DNA of 64,000 nucleotides from Rhodococcus sp. 06-462-5 (GCF_002258315.1 NZ_NOYD01000018.1:62001-126000); one strand, 5' to 3'; shown: positions 1-9,613, counted from the stretch's first letter. The notes: generated by a model not told the origin, from the letters alone. Program-made: numbers and translations.

Positions 1-3
1 AAA

Positions 4-1338
4 TCAGGCGGGTGCGAACGCCGCCTGCAAGCCGCCGAGAGCGGCAGTGGCCTGATCGACCAGAGGAGCTGCAGCCGACTGCACCGTCTCGACGGTCTGA
101 GCCACATGCGGCTGTTCTAGGGCCTTCGAGGTGAAGCCCTGCACCGCCGAGGCCGCCGGTGCGGTCCACACCGACGCATCGCTGACGGCCTTGGCGACGA
201 TCGGAGCCGCGCTCTGAACTGCAGTGTCGGCCGCCGCGAGAACCTGGCGGCCGTCCGGGTCGGCAGCGAGAGTGTCGCGAACCTGCCCGACGGGTCCGGG
301 GAGATCGACTGTCGCGGCCGGCGGAATCGCCGGGACGCTGTCGACGGCCGGGGGAACAACCGCCGGGGCGGGGGCCGGCTCTTCGACGATCTGCTGCTCG
401 CCACCGAGAACGGTGGCACCGAGGATGCCGCCGATGACAGCGCCGGTGCCGGTCAGGCCCAGCACGATCGGTGCCGACAGCGCTGCGCCGACGCCGGCAC
501 CGGCAAGTGCTGCTGCGCCGGGAACGAAGATGTACCCCACCGGCCCGGCCCAGATGACCGCGGGTGTAGCCGCGGTCGTCGCAGCCAATCCGAGTCCGCC
601 GCCGATAGCAGCAGCGGTGCCGGTGATCACCGCGGCCGGGACCACCGATGCCGCGAGGCCGACAGCGCCACCGGTGATGACACCGGTCGCGGTACCCGCT
701 GCGATCCGGTCGGCGCGTGGCGCGTCGGCGAATCCGTTGTCCACGAGCCAGTTTCCGCCGTCGGCTTGTATTGCCTGCAACGTGTTGTTGGTACGTGTGA
801 GCAGGTTCTGGTCGACGATGTTGGTATCGACCGGTACCAGCTTGCCGCCGGCGATGAAGGTTCCGGGCGGGGCCTCGATCGGGGCGATGACCTTGCGCTG
901 CACCGTCGGGACCGGCGGCGGGGGCGGCGGAGTTGCCTGCAATGCCGGGGGTGCTTCGCTCGGGGCGGCCTGCGGAGCGGGGGCTTCGTAGTAGGTGTTC
1001 TGGTAGTTCGAGGACTGCTGGTTACCGGCCAGGTAGTCGTCGTAGCTACGCGACGGGGTTTGCTGCACCTGTGGTGAGGGCTGGTAGCCGTCCAAGTACT
1101 CACGCGGTTTCGGAGCGGGCGGCGGAGGGGTGGCCGGTGCCGTCTGCGGTGTGCTCGTGACTCCCGGTTGTGATCCTTGAGGACTGGTCACTCCCGGCTG
1201 CGATGGTGCAGCTTGAGCGGGAGCGGCCTGCATGGTCAGGCCTGCGATCGTCACCGCAGCCATGGCGGGCAGCGATTTGATCACCCGCCCTCGCTTCTTG
1301 GATGAGCGGTGGTGTCCGGTGCCCGGTGTTACTGGCAT
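4..1338 (-). CDS. Secreted Pro/Ala-rich protein with glycine-alanine hydrophobic core
   Basis: Probable exported or cell-envelope protein of about 444 aa. The start is the ATG at 1338 because AGGAAGG lies just upstream; an open frame continues further but is low-quality. The N-terminus has a basic stretch (RSSKKRGR), a hydrophobic stretch and an APAQA cleavage-like site, so a Sec signal peptide is likely. A Pro/Gln-rich, low-complexity region follows (about residues 40-150). The middle has the motif GTFIAGGKLVPVDTNIVDQN, then a long Gly/Ala-rich hydrophobic segment that could insert in a membrane. The tail is again Pro/Ala-rich. Similar rhodococcal proteins are annotated as hypothetical or 'insoluble domain protein'; that name is from memory. 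No enzymatic motif is visible. Confidence 0.75.
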   Translation of the reverse strand: MPVTPGTGHHRSSKKRGRVIKSLPAMAAVTIAGLTMQAAPAQAAPSQPGVTSPQGSQPGVTSTPQTAPATPPPPAPKPREYLDGYQPSPQVQQTPSRSYDDYLAGNQQSSNYQNTYYEAPAPQAAPSEAPPALQATPPPPPPVPTVQRKVIAPIEAPPGTFIAGGKLVPVDTNIVDQNLLTRTNNTLQAIQADGGNWLVDNGFADAPRADRIAAGTATGVITGGAVGLAASVVPAAVITGTAAAIGGGLGLAATTAATPAVIWAGPVGYIFVPGAAALAGAGVGAALSAPIVLGLTGTGAVIGGILGATVLGGEQQIVEEPAPAPAVVPPAVDSVPAIPPAATVDLPGPVGQVRDTLAADPDGRQVLAAADTAVQSAAPIVAKAVSDASVWTAPAASAVQGFTSKALEQPHVAQTVETVQSAAAPLVDQATAALGGLQAAFAPA

Positions 1339-1451
1339 TGATGTCGATCCCTTCCTGGTGCGACCCGATGGTCGGGTCGTGCTGGTGAATGCGATTGCGG
1401 AGCAACCGTTCTGGCGACCATTGGTTTCAGGCAATTCGGTGAAAAGAAATG

Positions 1452-1500
1452 GATGGGTGCGTGCGATCCATAGGTTGTGGGCCAGTCGCACGCACCCATC
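1452..1500 (-). terminator. Strong hairpin in the leader of the secreted-protein gene (attenuator-like)
   Basis: Two perfect 15-nt arms (GATGGGTGCGTGCGA at 1452-1466 and its reverse complement at 1486-1500) enclose a 19-nt loop. Read on the minus strand, the stem is followed by a T-rich run (ATTTCTTTTC), as in an intrinsic terminator. It sits about 115 nt upstream of the start codon at 1338, so it may control read-through into that gene. I did not find a recognisable riboswitch upstream. Confidence 0.6.
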
Positions 1501-2453
1501 ACGTGCTAGAGGCTCAGAGCCAGCCGAAGACCGCCGACCAGAACTACGGCTGCTGGAAAATCCACATCGGGTATCGAAATCCTCTCTGTGAGATCGGGTG
1601 TGAGTTCGAGGGGTGATGTCCGGGCGGGGCCGCGCAGCGCTGAACATGGTGAAATGCGCTCACTGCGCGACCCTCGCGCTGGTCCGCCGGTCGAGCTAAA
1701 GGGCGCGGGGGAGCTCCTGTAGCTCCCGAGTGGGACTATCAGCGAGAGCCCACCCGAGTCGGGTTGCAGCCCGGACTGCCAGGTTTAGGGCTTACGGGTA
1801 GGGATGGACCGCTCGTTGCATGATGTAGATGGACCCCATTCGGCTAGCAGGGCTCCGTCGTCACCGATGTATTGGTGGCGACCGGAATGCTCGTAATCGA
1901 GCGAGCAGGCAATCAAGTCGCCATGTGTCCGATTTACGACGATTGACGCGCAGAACTGTTTCTGTGCCAGGAAACTTGGCACCATCGCATCCCGTGCGGC
2001 ACTCACTTTGATTCGCCCCCGTAACCCCGGCGAAAGCAGCGATGTCGGGCGAATGCACCTGCAGTCGCGCCTCGTCCGTAGCGGCCCAACGCTGAACTGC
2101 GAAGACGGCAAATGCTGATCTCAGCCGTCGACGGCAATTGCGATGCGGCAAGGGCGAAAGACGCGAACATGTGGAACTCCCGACATGAATGATCGGACGG
2201 AATCTGTGAGCAAACCGTCCTGATGTCCCGCGCTACAAGCGGTGCCGAGAGCGACAAGCACCGAGGAATCCCTTTTGGGCGCGCAACAGGACTGTAGAAC
2301 AGGTTTGGTGCACCGCGCAATTGGTTGAAGGTTGTGGAAATCGGAACGGCCGAGGGCATAGCTGCAACGGTAGCGCGCAACTATAAAACGCACAAGACGT
2401 CGAGGTTGACGTGGATCGAGGAAGATGAAGCTGTCTTGGAAGGTCGATAGAGA
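1501..2453. other. Long non-coding stretch with further hairpins, no supported gene
   Basis: Open frames here are short, Arg/Ser-rich and lack recognisable domains. A second short inverted repeat (GGGAGCT ... AGCTCCC, near 1709-1727) and a GTGGG ... CCCAC stem follow each other. They look like a structured leader or terminator between the secreted-protein gene and the HTH gene, but I cannot match them to a named RNA family. Confidence 0.4.
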
Positions 2454-2937
2454 GTGGGGACAGTGCCGCGAAGCGGGGTTCGTGGATTTCGGGCCGATCG
2501 GTTGCGCGAGCTTCGGGTACGCGCTGGGTTCAGTGCTGACGACCTTGCGGCGGCTGTGGGAGCGACTAGGCAAGCGGTATCCACCTGGGAAACGGGGCGT
2601 TCAACGCCGCCGCCAGCGACCCTTGGTCGAATCGCGAATGCCCTGCACACGTCGGTCGCAGCCCTAGTTCCGATTCCGGAGTCTCAGCTCAAACTGTCCG
2701 ACCTGAGGGTGCATGCGGCGCTTTCCCAGGGCGACGCTGCGCGGATGTTGGGGATGTCGGCCACTGTTCTCGCCGACATCGAGCGGGGGCGCAAGCCTGA
2801 GACGGAGGAGCGCATCGAGTCGCTTGCGGAAGCGTATGGGGTATCCACCCGAACGGTGGCAGCTGCATGGAGTCGAACTCGCGATGCACGCACGACACGC
2901 GCGCAGTCCTTATAAAAAGCGCAACTATTAAACGTAC
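2375..2937. repeat. Imperfect 19-bp direct repeat bracketing the double-HTH gene
   Basis: GCGCAACTATAAAACGCAC at 2375-2393 and GCGCAACTATTAAACGTAC at 2919-2937 match at 17 of 19 positions in the same orientation. The first copy is about 60 bp before the HTH start and the second begins 3 bp after its stop codon. They could be operators bound by the encoded protein or a footprint of an insertion. Confidence 0.55.
2454..2915 (+). CDS. XRE-type regulator with two helix-turn-helix domains
   Basis: DNA-binding protein of about 150 aa with two HTH_3-like domains in tandem. The first spans about residues 12-65 (core VGATRQAVSTWETGRSTPPP) and the second about 75-135 (core LGMSATVLADIERGRKPET). Each follows the Q/S-x-x-S-x-W/I-E-x-G-R pattern of Cro/C1-type HTHs. 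The start is GTG 2454, with GTG 2463 as an alternative; GGAAGG and GGGGA lie upstream of the two. No effector or peptidase domain is attached. It is solitary, and the nearly identical 19-bp repeats on either side suggest autoregulation. The target genes are unknown. Confidence 0.75.
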   Translation: MGTVPRSGVRGFRADRLRELRVRAGFSADDLAAAVGATRQAVSTWETGRSTPPPATLGRIANALHTSVAALVPIPESQLKLSDLRVHAALSQGDAARMLGMSATVLADIERGRKPETEERIESLAEAYGVSTRTVAAAWSRTRDARTTRAQSL

Positions 2938-3009
2938 GTGCAGTGCAGGCGCTGCGATCGACCTGGGTCCGCAATAGTCTCTGTGGATCCGCATGGATCC
3001 GCGAGATTT

Positions 3010-4014
3010 TTACTCTTCGCACAATTCGGTCAGAGTGACAAGTGCGGCCGTGGTGTGCTGATCAAGCGAGACCAAAACCGCGTTGACTTTCATCGGCTTC
3101 CAACGTCCGTCGAGAGTTCTGAATCGAAGCACGCCGTTAGTGCGTTCGCGTGCGAGTGCATTCGACATTTGCTTCGCAATTGGTACGTCGTCCGGATGAA
3201 TGGCCGGTACCGGTTCGTCGGGAAGGTTTTCCCAGCAGATATTCGGTGTAGGTTCAGAGTTGTACCAGCGCAACAAGTTCAGAGTCCTGAGGTTGACCAG
3301 TGCGCGGTACTCGCCCTCCTTGGTTGACGCCTCCAGGACACGATGCTCGAGTATCGTGGGTGGGGGAGCGATAGTGATTTCACCTGCGGGGCCGATGTCA
3401 TGCGTGATGCCCCTCAGGATTATTTCGGTGCCAGCAGCCTGGTCTTCGGCAATCATCCGGCACGAGAAGTGCGCGGCCCGAAGTTCGCCGTCGTCTCGTC
3501 TCACTGTCCAAACTGCTTGATGGGTAGTGCCCGGTGCTGACTGCACGATCTTGGCCATAGCTTCGCTCTCGTCACGGTTGGTGACAAGTCGGGTGAACGC
3601 TCCCGCGAGTGCGCGCTGGGTCTCGCGCTCGTTTTGCGGAACGCGGTACAAATCGAGTAGATCATTGCTTCCGCTTGCTGTGCTCTTAGTGAGGTTGAAA
3701 TGCCACGCCCCGGCGGCGTCTCGCGGAGGTGGAGTCTCATCGCGCCGGCCGAGCCACACCCATGCCCCGTGCGTACGGCCCGCGAAGGTTTGCAGTGGTT
3801 CGGCCAGTACTCGCCTGTATCGGTCTCTGGACAGCCGATCCACCATGGCTCCCGTACCAAGCGTCTCAGTCACCGCGGCCAGTGCCTCGTTGCGGCTGGC
3901 GGAGCTGCGCAGAACTTGACGAGGTGAAACAAAGGACTTGGGCGAGGACCCAACTCCGATCACGGACGGCTCTTCATCTCCGAACGTCTCTATCAGGATC
4001 CAGCTATTCGACAT
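3010..4014 (-). CDS. PAS-like signalling protein of actinobacterial type, function unknown
   Basis: Soluble protein of 334 aa without signal peptide or membrane segment. The middle and C-terminal parts have the look of PAS folds. One segment around residues 230-330 reads like a PAS module with its downstream strand pair (LRFRTLDGRWKPMKVNAVLV resembles a PAC motif). Comparable mycobacterial and rhodococcal proteins are filed under GAF/PAS or DUF5593-type families; that assignment is from memory. No kinase, GGDEF or HTH output domain is attached, so it could be a sensor that acts on a partner. It is transcribed in the same direction as the upstream SDR, separated by about 50 bp. Confidence 0.55.
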   Translation of the reverse strand: MSNSWILIETFGDEEPSVIGVGSSPKSFVSPRQVLRSSASRNEALAAVTETLGTGAMVDRLSRDRYRRVLAEPLQTFAGRTHGAWVWLGRRDETPPPRDAAGAWHFNLTKSTASGSNDLLDLYRVPQNERETQRALAGAFTRLVTNRDESEAMAKIVQSAPGTTHQAVWTVRRDDGELRAAHFSCRMIAEDQAAGTEIILRGITHDIGPAGEITIAPPPTILEHRVLEASTKEGEYRALVNLRTLNLLRWYNSEPTPNICWENLPDEPVPAIHPDDVPIAKQMSNALARERTNGVLRFRTLDGRWKPMKVNAVLVSLDQHTTAALVTLTELCEE

Positions 4015-4066
4015 GGTTGACCGACCCCCGCAGGTCTGGTGAGTGGTTTCTGTTGATGACGACTTG

Positions 4067-4882
4067 TTAGGTCCGTCGCAGTGCTAGGAGCGAAGGCAGC
4101 AGCCGTTGGTAGTGAGGGCCAAGCACGCGCGTTGTCGCGGCGACGAGGCGGGCGTCGTTCCCTATTGTCACCTGCGACTTCCCCCTCCACGCACCCGCAA
4201 TGATCTTTTGGGCGGCCACTTCGGGGGTGGTTCGGGCTATGCGGCTATCGAAAAAATCGGCAGTCCGCGCGTGATCAACGCCCGGTGCCGCCCGCGCCGT
4301 CCGAGCGATCGACGTCTTGAGTCCACCAGGGATCACACAGGTCGCACGCGCGGTTCGTGACGCCAGGCGCAGTTCCTGGTTCAGGGCTTCGGTAAAGCCC
4401 CGAACGGCAAATTTGGATGAGTTATATGCCGAGTAGCCTGGTGCGGACATGACTCCAAATGCGGACGACACGTTGACAATTCGACCTCGACGTGACGTTA
4501 AGATGTCCGGCAGAAACGCGCGAGAGCTGTTGACGACGCTCTCGAAGTTGGTCGCCATCACGAGATCGAAATCAGCTGGGGGAGTGTCGATGACATCGCC
4601 GCTATATAGAACACCTGCGACGTTGAAGACCGCATCAATACCGCCGAGCCCATTGCGCGAAGATGCGGCCCAACAGGTGATTTCGGCCCGGCTGGAGACA
4701 TCGACACGGGTCGCTCGCGCGATCGCGGCCGTCGCAGCACATCGAGACTGTGTGTCGAGGAGGGCGTCGTAGTTGCTGTCGGCGAGCGCGAGTGACCAGT
4801 TCTGGCTTGCGAGCTGTAACGCAATTTCGCGGCCGACCCCAGAACCGGCGCCGGTGACCGCTGCTCTCCATTCCTCTGGCAT
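4067..4882 (-). CDS. Short-chain dehydrogenase/reductase
   Basis: Classical SDR of 271 aa. The Rossmann cofactor motif TGAGSGVG is at residues 10-17, the conserved NVAG follows the fourth strand, and the catalytic S...YNSSK (Y-x3-K) is present near residues 142-160. The length and motifs indicate an NAD(P)H-dependent oxidoreductase acting on a hydroxyl or keto group. The substrate cannot be told from the sequence. It begins with ATG and lies upstream of the PAS-like gene on the same strand. Confidence 0.85.
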   Translation of the reverse strand: MPEEWRAAVTGAGSGVGREIALQLASQNWSLALADSNYDALLDTQSRCAATAAIARATRVDVSSRAEITCWAASSRNGLGGIDAVFNVAGVLYSGDVIDTPPADFDLVMATNFESVVNSSRAFLPDILTSRRGRIVNVSSAFGVMSAPGYSAYNSSKFAVRGFTEALNQELRLASRTARATCVIPGGLKTSIARTARAAPGVDHARTADFFDSRIARTTPEVAAQKIIAGAWRGKSQVTIGNDARLVAATTRVLGPHYQRLLPSLLALRRT

Positions 4883-5226
4883 CTAACCCCGCCTCCCACA
4901 CCTCGCTGCCTTTGGTAACTAGGCACAGTAACGAACAGCTGGCAGCCGCGCTAGCAACCAGCTGGTCTGTATTTCGGTTTGTACCTAGTGCGGATGCGTT
5001 CGTACGGAGGTGCTCGAACATGCGGTGAAACATAGGCGTGAAAATGACTTTTGGGGCCGGGAGTCTTGCCACCGCATCCTGCACGACGGTCAGCATTGAG
5101 TAACGTCTAAAAGTAGGTCGGATGTGTCCGCGGTAAATTGCATTTTCCGCACCGTCTTAGGCGAAACACCAGCTCAGTATAGTTTTGCGCTGCAGACGTG
5201 TCGGTGACTTGCGCTAGGCTGCCGAT
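4883..5226. other. Divergent intergenic region with a partial copy of the TTGACGGTGCGG motif
   Basis: No supported gene. It separates the SDR (minus) from the integrase (plus) and should hold both promoters. At 5142-5156 it contains ATTTTCCGCACCGTC, whose reverse complement GACGGTGCGGAAAAT resembles the GACGGTGCGGTAACT core found at 15.25, 28.5 and 38.0 kb. It lies about 70 bp before the integrase start, a usual place for an attachment site. However, it is inverted relative to the other copies. Confidence 0.35.
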
Positions 5227-6402
5227 ATGGACTTCCGACCAGGCCGAACACCTGCCGTGACCACCGTTGCGGGCAGTGCTGACGCTGACAGGTCGGTCGC
5301 GGTCGAGCCGGAGATCCCACCCGCCGTCGCGAAGCGGATCGCGAGTGCCGTGCACTCCTCCCGGTCCGAGGGAACTCGCAAGACCTACGCCGCTGCGTGG
5401 AGACGCTTCACCAGCTGGTGCGAGACGAATGGTCACGTGACACTACCGGCGCACCCGATCACCGTCGCCGCCTACCTCGTCGACGCCGCCGACACCCGCA
5501 CCGAACAAGGGGAGCGGGCCTACGCCGTCGCCACCTTCGGCACCTGGATCGCCGCGATCAACCATCACCACCGCACCACCGGCCACCTGTCCCCGTCGGC
5601 GCACGAGTTGGTCACCGCGACACTGTCCGGGATACGACGGGAGTACGCCGCATCGGGGGACCGGCCACGCATGCCGCGAGACCCGTTGCTGGTCGACGAC
5701 ATCAGATTGCTGGTCGCGACCGCGCGGGACCGGTGCTCCGGATGGGCCGACGAAGTCCTCGAACGTCGTGATTCGGCGATTCTGCTGCTCGGGTTCGCCG
5801 GCGCATTCCGACGCAGCGAACTATCCGACCTGATGTGTGGAGATGTCGCAGTGCACCGGCACGACGGACTCCACGTCCGGCTACGAAAGTCGAAGACCGA
5901 CCAAGTGGGCAGGGGAACGGTGAAAGCCCTGCCCTACACCGAGTCCCACGAAACCTGCCCACCGTGTGCTTACGTCCGCTGGGCTGAGGTCGTCGCCGCT
6001 TTCGATGTCGGCGGTCGACCGTCGGTCATCCGGCTCTTGCGCAAAAGGGAACCTTTTGACAGACATGTGTGCCGTGGGGGAGTGCCACGCACCGCCGCAC
6101 GATCGCCGTTGCTCCGGGCCGTTGCGAAGAACGGCAATCTCGGCGCGACGCCGCTATCCGGGGCCGCGATTCACCAGACCATTCGCCGCCGGGCCGAACA
6201 CGCAGGCTACGACCCCACAGCGCTGGCCAAGCTCGGCGGGCATTCGCTCCGCGCCGGCTTCGTCACTCAAGGCGCCCGCAACGGGGCCGATGGATCCGCC
6301 ATCGCCCGACAAACCGGTCACGCCAGCCTCGACTCTGTCCAGGTGTATCGCCGAGAGCACGCCCCGTTGGTCGGGAACGCGGTCATCAATATCGGCCTAT
6401 AG
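5227..6402 (+). CDS. Tyrosine recombinase / site-specific integrase
   Basis: Phage-type integrase of 391 aa that would cut and rejoin DNA through a covalent phosphotyrosine. An N-terminal SAM-like DNA-binding domain (about 30-140, with TRKTYAAAWRRFTSWC) precedes the catalytic domain. The catalytic residues are visible: Arg195 in GAFRRSEL, His339-x-x-Arg342 in GGHSLRAG, His365 in TGHAS and the nucleophile Tyr374 in VQVYRRE. It appears intact. It marks the left side of the accessory region that includes the CBASS operon. No tRNA gene is adjacent and no convincing att pair could be defined by eye. Confidence 0.9.
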   Translation: MDFRPGRTPAVTTVAGSADADRSVAVEPEIPPAVAKRIASAVHSSRSEGTRKTYAAAWRRFTSWCETNGHVTLPAHPITVAAYLVDAADTRTEQGERAYAVATFGTWIAAINHHHRTTGHLSPSAHELVTATLSGIRREYAASGDRPRMPRDPLLVDDIRLLVATARDRCSGWADEVLERRDSAILLLGFAGAFRRSELSDLMCGDVAVHRHDGLHVRLRKSKTDQVGRGTVKALPYTESHETCPPCAYVRWAEVVAAFDVGGRPSVIRLLRKREPFDRHVCRGGVPRTAARSPLLRAVAKNGNLGATPLSGAAIHQTIRRRAEHAGYDPTALAKLGGHSLRAGFVTQGARNGADGSAIARQTGHASLDSVQVYRREHAPLVGNAVINIGL

Positions 6403-6443
6403 CGCCAGTCAAGCCCGTCGGTGCGGAGCAGTACAGTCCGAGC

Positions 6444-7502
6444 GTGCCGACCATCGTTAGAAATCAACACACAGTTCCGCGTTTCTACTTGAACAAGTTC
6501 GCCAACGCCCAGAAGCAAATCGGAGTGGTCAAGCTACCCGGCCTGATCCGTATGACTCGTTCAACGAAGAGCACCACTGTCGCGCGCGACTTCTACAACG
6601 TCGAGCACGACACGCAGCCCGTCGATTTCTTCGAGCGCGAGTTCGGACGAATCGAGGACGCCACTGCGAAGATTTTCCAGAAGATTGAGGTGGACCGAAC
6701 GTGGCCGCTGAACCACGAGGACCGGAATGTCCTCGCCACCTTCATCGCACTGCAGAATTTGCGCGGACCGAGTCAACGGAACCATCTTGGTCAGTTGTCC
6801 ACAGCGATGAACCGCCTCTACATCGCCGCAGCCGGACGCGACAACTTTGCCGAGTCGGCCCGAACTCGCGGCATCGACGACCTCACCGAGAACGAGGCGG
6901 ACGCCCTGTGGCGTCTCGCGACTCAACCGGGGATTGCCCCGACGGACGCGACGGCGCTAGCTCATATGCAGCAATTGACCGAGCTGCTTCCAGCGACAAT
7001 CAAATACTTCCGCGGGCGGCCATGGACTCTTATCAGATTTCAGACAAAGACTCTATTGACATGCGACACACCGGTTTCCCTCATTCCACACCCGCGCGCC
7101 GACCCGAACCTAGGCGTCGGGTTGAAGAATGCATGGGGGATCACATTCCCACTTACGCGACGCATCGGGCTGCTGATGGGAAATCCTGAACCGATGATCG
7201 AGGCGGAGGTAGCGGTCGAGCATGTCTGGGCGGGGACGCTCGATGCGGTCCTCTCGCCCTCGACCAGGTGGGCGAGGCTGTTCAACGACGCAACGATCAG
7301 CAATGCACGGCACCACGTCCTGCATCATCCAGACGACGCGCATGTCGTCCCCGACGATCTTCCCCAACCGAACGAGGTGGAGGTCGACACCAGCGGGGTC
7401 GAAGAACTGATCGGCACCGTGCAGGCCATGGCCCACTTGCGTCGTGCGAGAACACCCGCCTCTACCCGAGACGCAGGAGATGACCGACAACCCGCAAGCT
7501 GA
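6444..7502 (+). CDS. DUF4238 protein
   Basis: Protein of about 352 aa. It starts at GTG 6444, 41 bp after the integrase stop, giving the N-terminus VPTIVRNQHTVPRFYLNKF. The NQHxVPRFYLxxFA signature is the hallmark of DUF4238, a family of unknown function often found in mobile or defence-associated regions. A second conserved block, TLIRFQTKTLLTCDTPVSLI, about residues 190-215, is also typical of the family. No membrane segment or signal peptide is visible. The position next to the integrase suggests cargo of the mobile region. Confidence 0.7.
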   Translation: MPTIVRNQHTVPRFYLNKFANAQKQIGVVKLPGLIRMTRSTKSTTVARDFYNVEHDTQPVDFFEREFGRIEDATAKIFQKIEVDRTWPLNHEDRNVLATFIALQNLRGPSQRNHLGQLSTAMNRLYIAAAGRDNFAESARTRGIDDLTENEADALWRLATQPGIAPTDATALAHMQQLTELLPATIKYFRGRPWTLIRFQTKTLLTCDTPVSLIPHPRADPNLGVGLKNAWGITFPLTRRIGLLMGNPEPMIEAEVAVEHVWAGTLDAVLSPSTRWARLFNDATISNARHHVLHHPDDAHVVPDDLPQPNEVEVDTSGVEELIGTVQAMAHLRRARTPASTRDAGDDRQPAS

Positions 7503-8152
7503 TATGTCCGGTTCCGACGGCTCGCGGCCCACACTCGGGATACCGGGCTGCGCGTTGGGTTCACGTGCGGCTGCGAGCGGGCACGCCATCGTCCGTGATG
7601 ACGACAACGGATCCGCTCTTCCGACGATCCATGCGTAAGAACACTTTTGCGCCGCCAGCCTCTACGAATGCGAATATCCTTCTTCTAGTCAAAATTTCAG
7701 CATCAACGACTCGAAGTGCGAGGCCCATTCGATCTGTGTCCGCTCTGGTTTTGGATCAACCGGGGTCAGTACCGGGTTGAGTGGTGCCGGGTAGCGACCA
7801 CTGAGCGATCATGGGTTTGTCTGGGTCGGTCAGCCTCCCCGGGATGCAAGCATTGAAGCACCGATCCCCGCTGGGCTCGAACCGAACCACGAAGCAGTCG
7901 CGGTGCCAGATTCCAACGCCTTCAGCAACGTCTTTCGCAAGTTGAACGACGCCTTCGCTTACATCGCCTCCCATCCGCAAGTGCGGGACCCTGCCGGTGG
8001 GGCCGGAAACGTTACAAGTCAGTTGCTGACTCTGCACGAGTTGGATGCGGAGTACTCGGCGAGGGTTGACTCGAGTCCCGGCCCTTCGAACGCCAGTAGT
8101 TGCAACGTTCCAGTTGGGTGCAGCGGCGATAAGAACCATATTCCTGTTCGGT
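7503..8152. other. Gap without a confident gene; one possible small ORF at about 7903-8301 (+)
   Basis: A plus-strand frame starting at GTG 7903 (VPDSNAFSNVFRKLNDAFAY...) has high third-position GC over its first 50 codons. It then runs into the 3' end of the opposite-strand AlbA_2 gene, has no ribosome binding site and shows no recognisable domain. The minus frame is Pro/Arg-rich noise. This may be a relic of a deleted gene. Confidence 0.25.
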
Positions 8153-9613
8153 TCAACTTTCCCGTACGGAGTCGGGCCATGTTTGCGCGTCCATCGGCAC
8201 GTTGTGGCGTTGGCACCAGTCCTGGACATGGTGCCGGTGGCGGCCGTCGAAGCCGACTGTGCGGACTCGTCCGTCGGGGGCGAGGAGGTCCGGTTCGATG
8301 AGGCCGAACATCTGCAGCTGGGCGGCGGCGGCTTGATAGGTGTGCGCAAGCCGATCCTGCATCGTCGTGGTGGTGGACAGGTCGATCGCTTGTACGCGGG
8401 GGTTTGGCCTGTGCGCTTGCCGGAGCGCGTGGACGAAAGAGTGCGTGTCTCCGGGCTGAAGTCGAACCGGTTTCGAGAAGGAGTTTGCATCTGTGTCGAC
8501 ATCGACGAGCGAGGTCGTCATGGTGGCCGGTCCCCAAGTTCCGCACCGGTCACCAACCCAGTCGAGAAGGTGTGGGATGCAGGTGGTCAGGGCGTCGATG
8601 ATCTCGTCGAGAGTAAGGGCCAAATAGTCGGTGGTGGTCTCGTCGCCGACTTTGATTGCTGCGATCCCCGATCCGTCGGCGTAGAGCGCGCGGTATGCCG
8701 AGGTGGCTCCAGGTTCAGCGACCTGTTTTTGTGTGCCGAGATGGGTTGCGACAAGTTGGGTGTATTCGACAAATCCTGGACCTGGGAAGGGGTAGTCGAG
8801 ACTGTGCGCGTGTATTCCGATCATACCGTCGGGGAACGAACGTCTGTTATTCCAGGCGGTGATCTCGCGGCGCGCGGACACGGACAGTGTGTCATCGACG
8901 GGTGCGTCGGGGCTCACGCACACCACCGCCCACACACCGTGCCCGCCGCGGTCGCGAAGTGTTCGGCTGGAGGTGTCCCAGAGTGCGTTCGCGCGACGGG
9001 TCCGGTCCGCCGCGCTCCGAATTCGGCGTGCGTACATGTCTGCCAGTTCTGCCTCGGTCAGGAAGCGTGTCTGGGCCTCGCCGACCGCGCGCACCGGAAA
9101 AACCAAAGCAGGTTTGTCTTTCGTACCGGTCTTGACTGCATGCGGGACCAGTGCGCTGGGTGGCACGACGGCGACGATGTACGAACCACGTTCTGCAGCA
9201 GGTATCTCGAACATATCGAACAGAGGTATCGGGGAGGTGCAGGTGCGAATGTCTTTTCGGTACTGCTCGATGTCGCGGGTAATGTCGGGGCGGTCGAGAG
9301 GGCTCAACCGACCTGCGACGTCGCTACCTGTAGCAGCGTCCGTGACACCAAAGATGATCAAACCTCCGGTGCCGTTGGCAAGCGCGGCGATGTCTTTAGA
9401 ACGCTCGTGTTGTTGTGTCCATCCGCCGGCTTGTTTCGCGGTGCGCGGGTGGGAGTCGAATGCCCCGGCCGCTTTGAACTCAACAAGTCCGGACTCGGCA
9501 GGGACTGCCTCGACCACGGCGCGAATGGAGGCCTCCGACAGGGACTCGAGTTCCAGCGGGCCGCCGATGATCTGTTCCAGGGACTGTTCACGCCATATCG
9601 CCACGCGGATCAC
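8153..9613 (-). CDS. AlbA_2 (Schlafen-like) domain protein
   Basis: Protein of 486 aa. The N-terminal AlbA_2 domain is clear: E-x-x-x-x-E-F-K in SGLVEFKAAG (about residue 45), followed by SKDIAALANGTGGLIIFGV, the conserved K-D-I-A-A-x-A-N-x-x-G-G-x-x-x-F-G-V signature. The remaining 350 residues have no motif I can name. AlbA_2 proteins are usually annotated as ATP-binding or putative DNA-binding proteins and turn up frequently in defence islands. The GTG start at 9613 is the longest option; there is no strong ribosome binding site. It is divergent from the gene at 9764. A defence role is inferred from context only. Confidence 0.7.
   Translation of the reverse strand: MIRVAIWREQSLEQIIGGPLELESLSEASIRAVVEAVPAESGLVEFKAAGAFDSHPRTAKQAGGWTQQHERSKDIAALANGTGGLIIFGVTDAATGSDVAGRLSPLDRPDITRDIEQYRKDIRTCTSPIPLFDMFEIPAAERGSYIVAVVPPSALVPHAVKTGTKDKPALVFPVRAVGEAQTRFLTEAELADMYARRIRSAADRTRRANALWDTSSRTLRDRGGHGVWAVVCVSPDAPVDDTLSVSARREITAWNNRRSFPDGMIGIHAHSLDYPFPGPGFVEYTQLVATHLGTQKQVAEPGATSAYRALYADGSGIAAIKVGDETTTDYLALTLDEIIDALTTCIPHLLDWVGDRCGTWGPATMTTSLVDVDTDANSFSKPVRLQPGDTHSFVHALRQAHRPNPRVQAIDLSTTTTMQDRLAHTYQAAAAQLQMFGLIEPDLLAPDGRVRTVGFDGRHRHHVQDWCQRHNVPMDAQTWPDSVRES

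Noticed and set aside
1339..2100. ydaO (c-di-AMP) riboswitch before the secreted-protein gene
   Set aside because: The context would fit, but the conserved GGTGAATCC and CCGAATCC blocks are absent.
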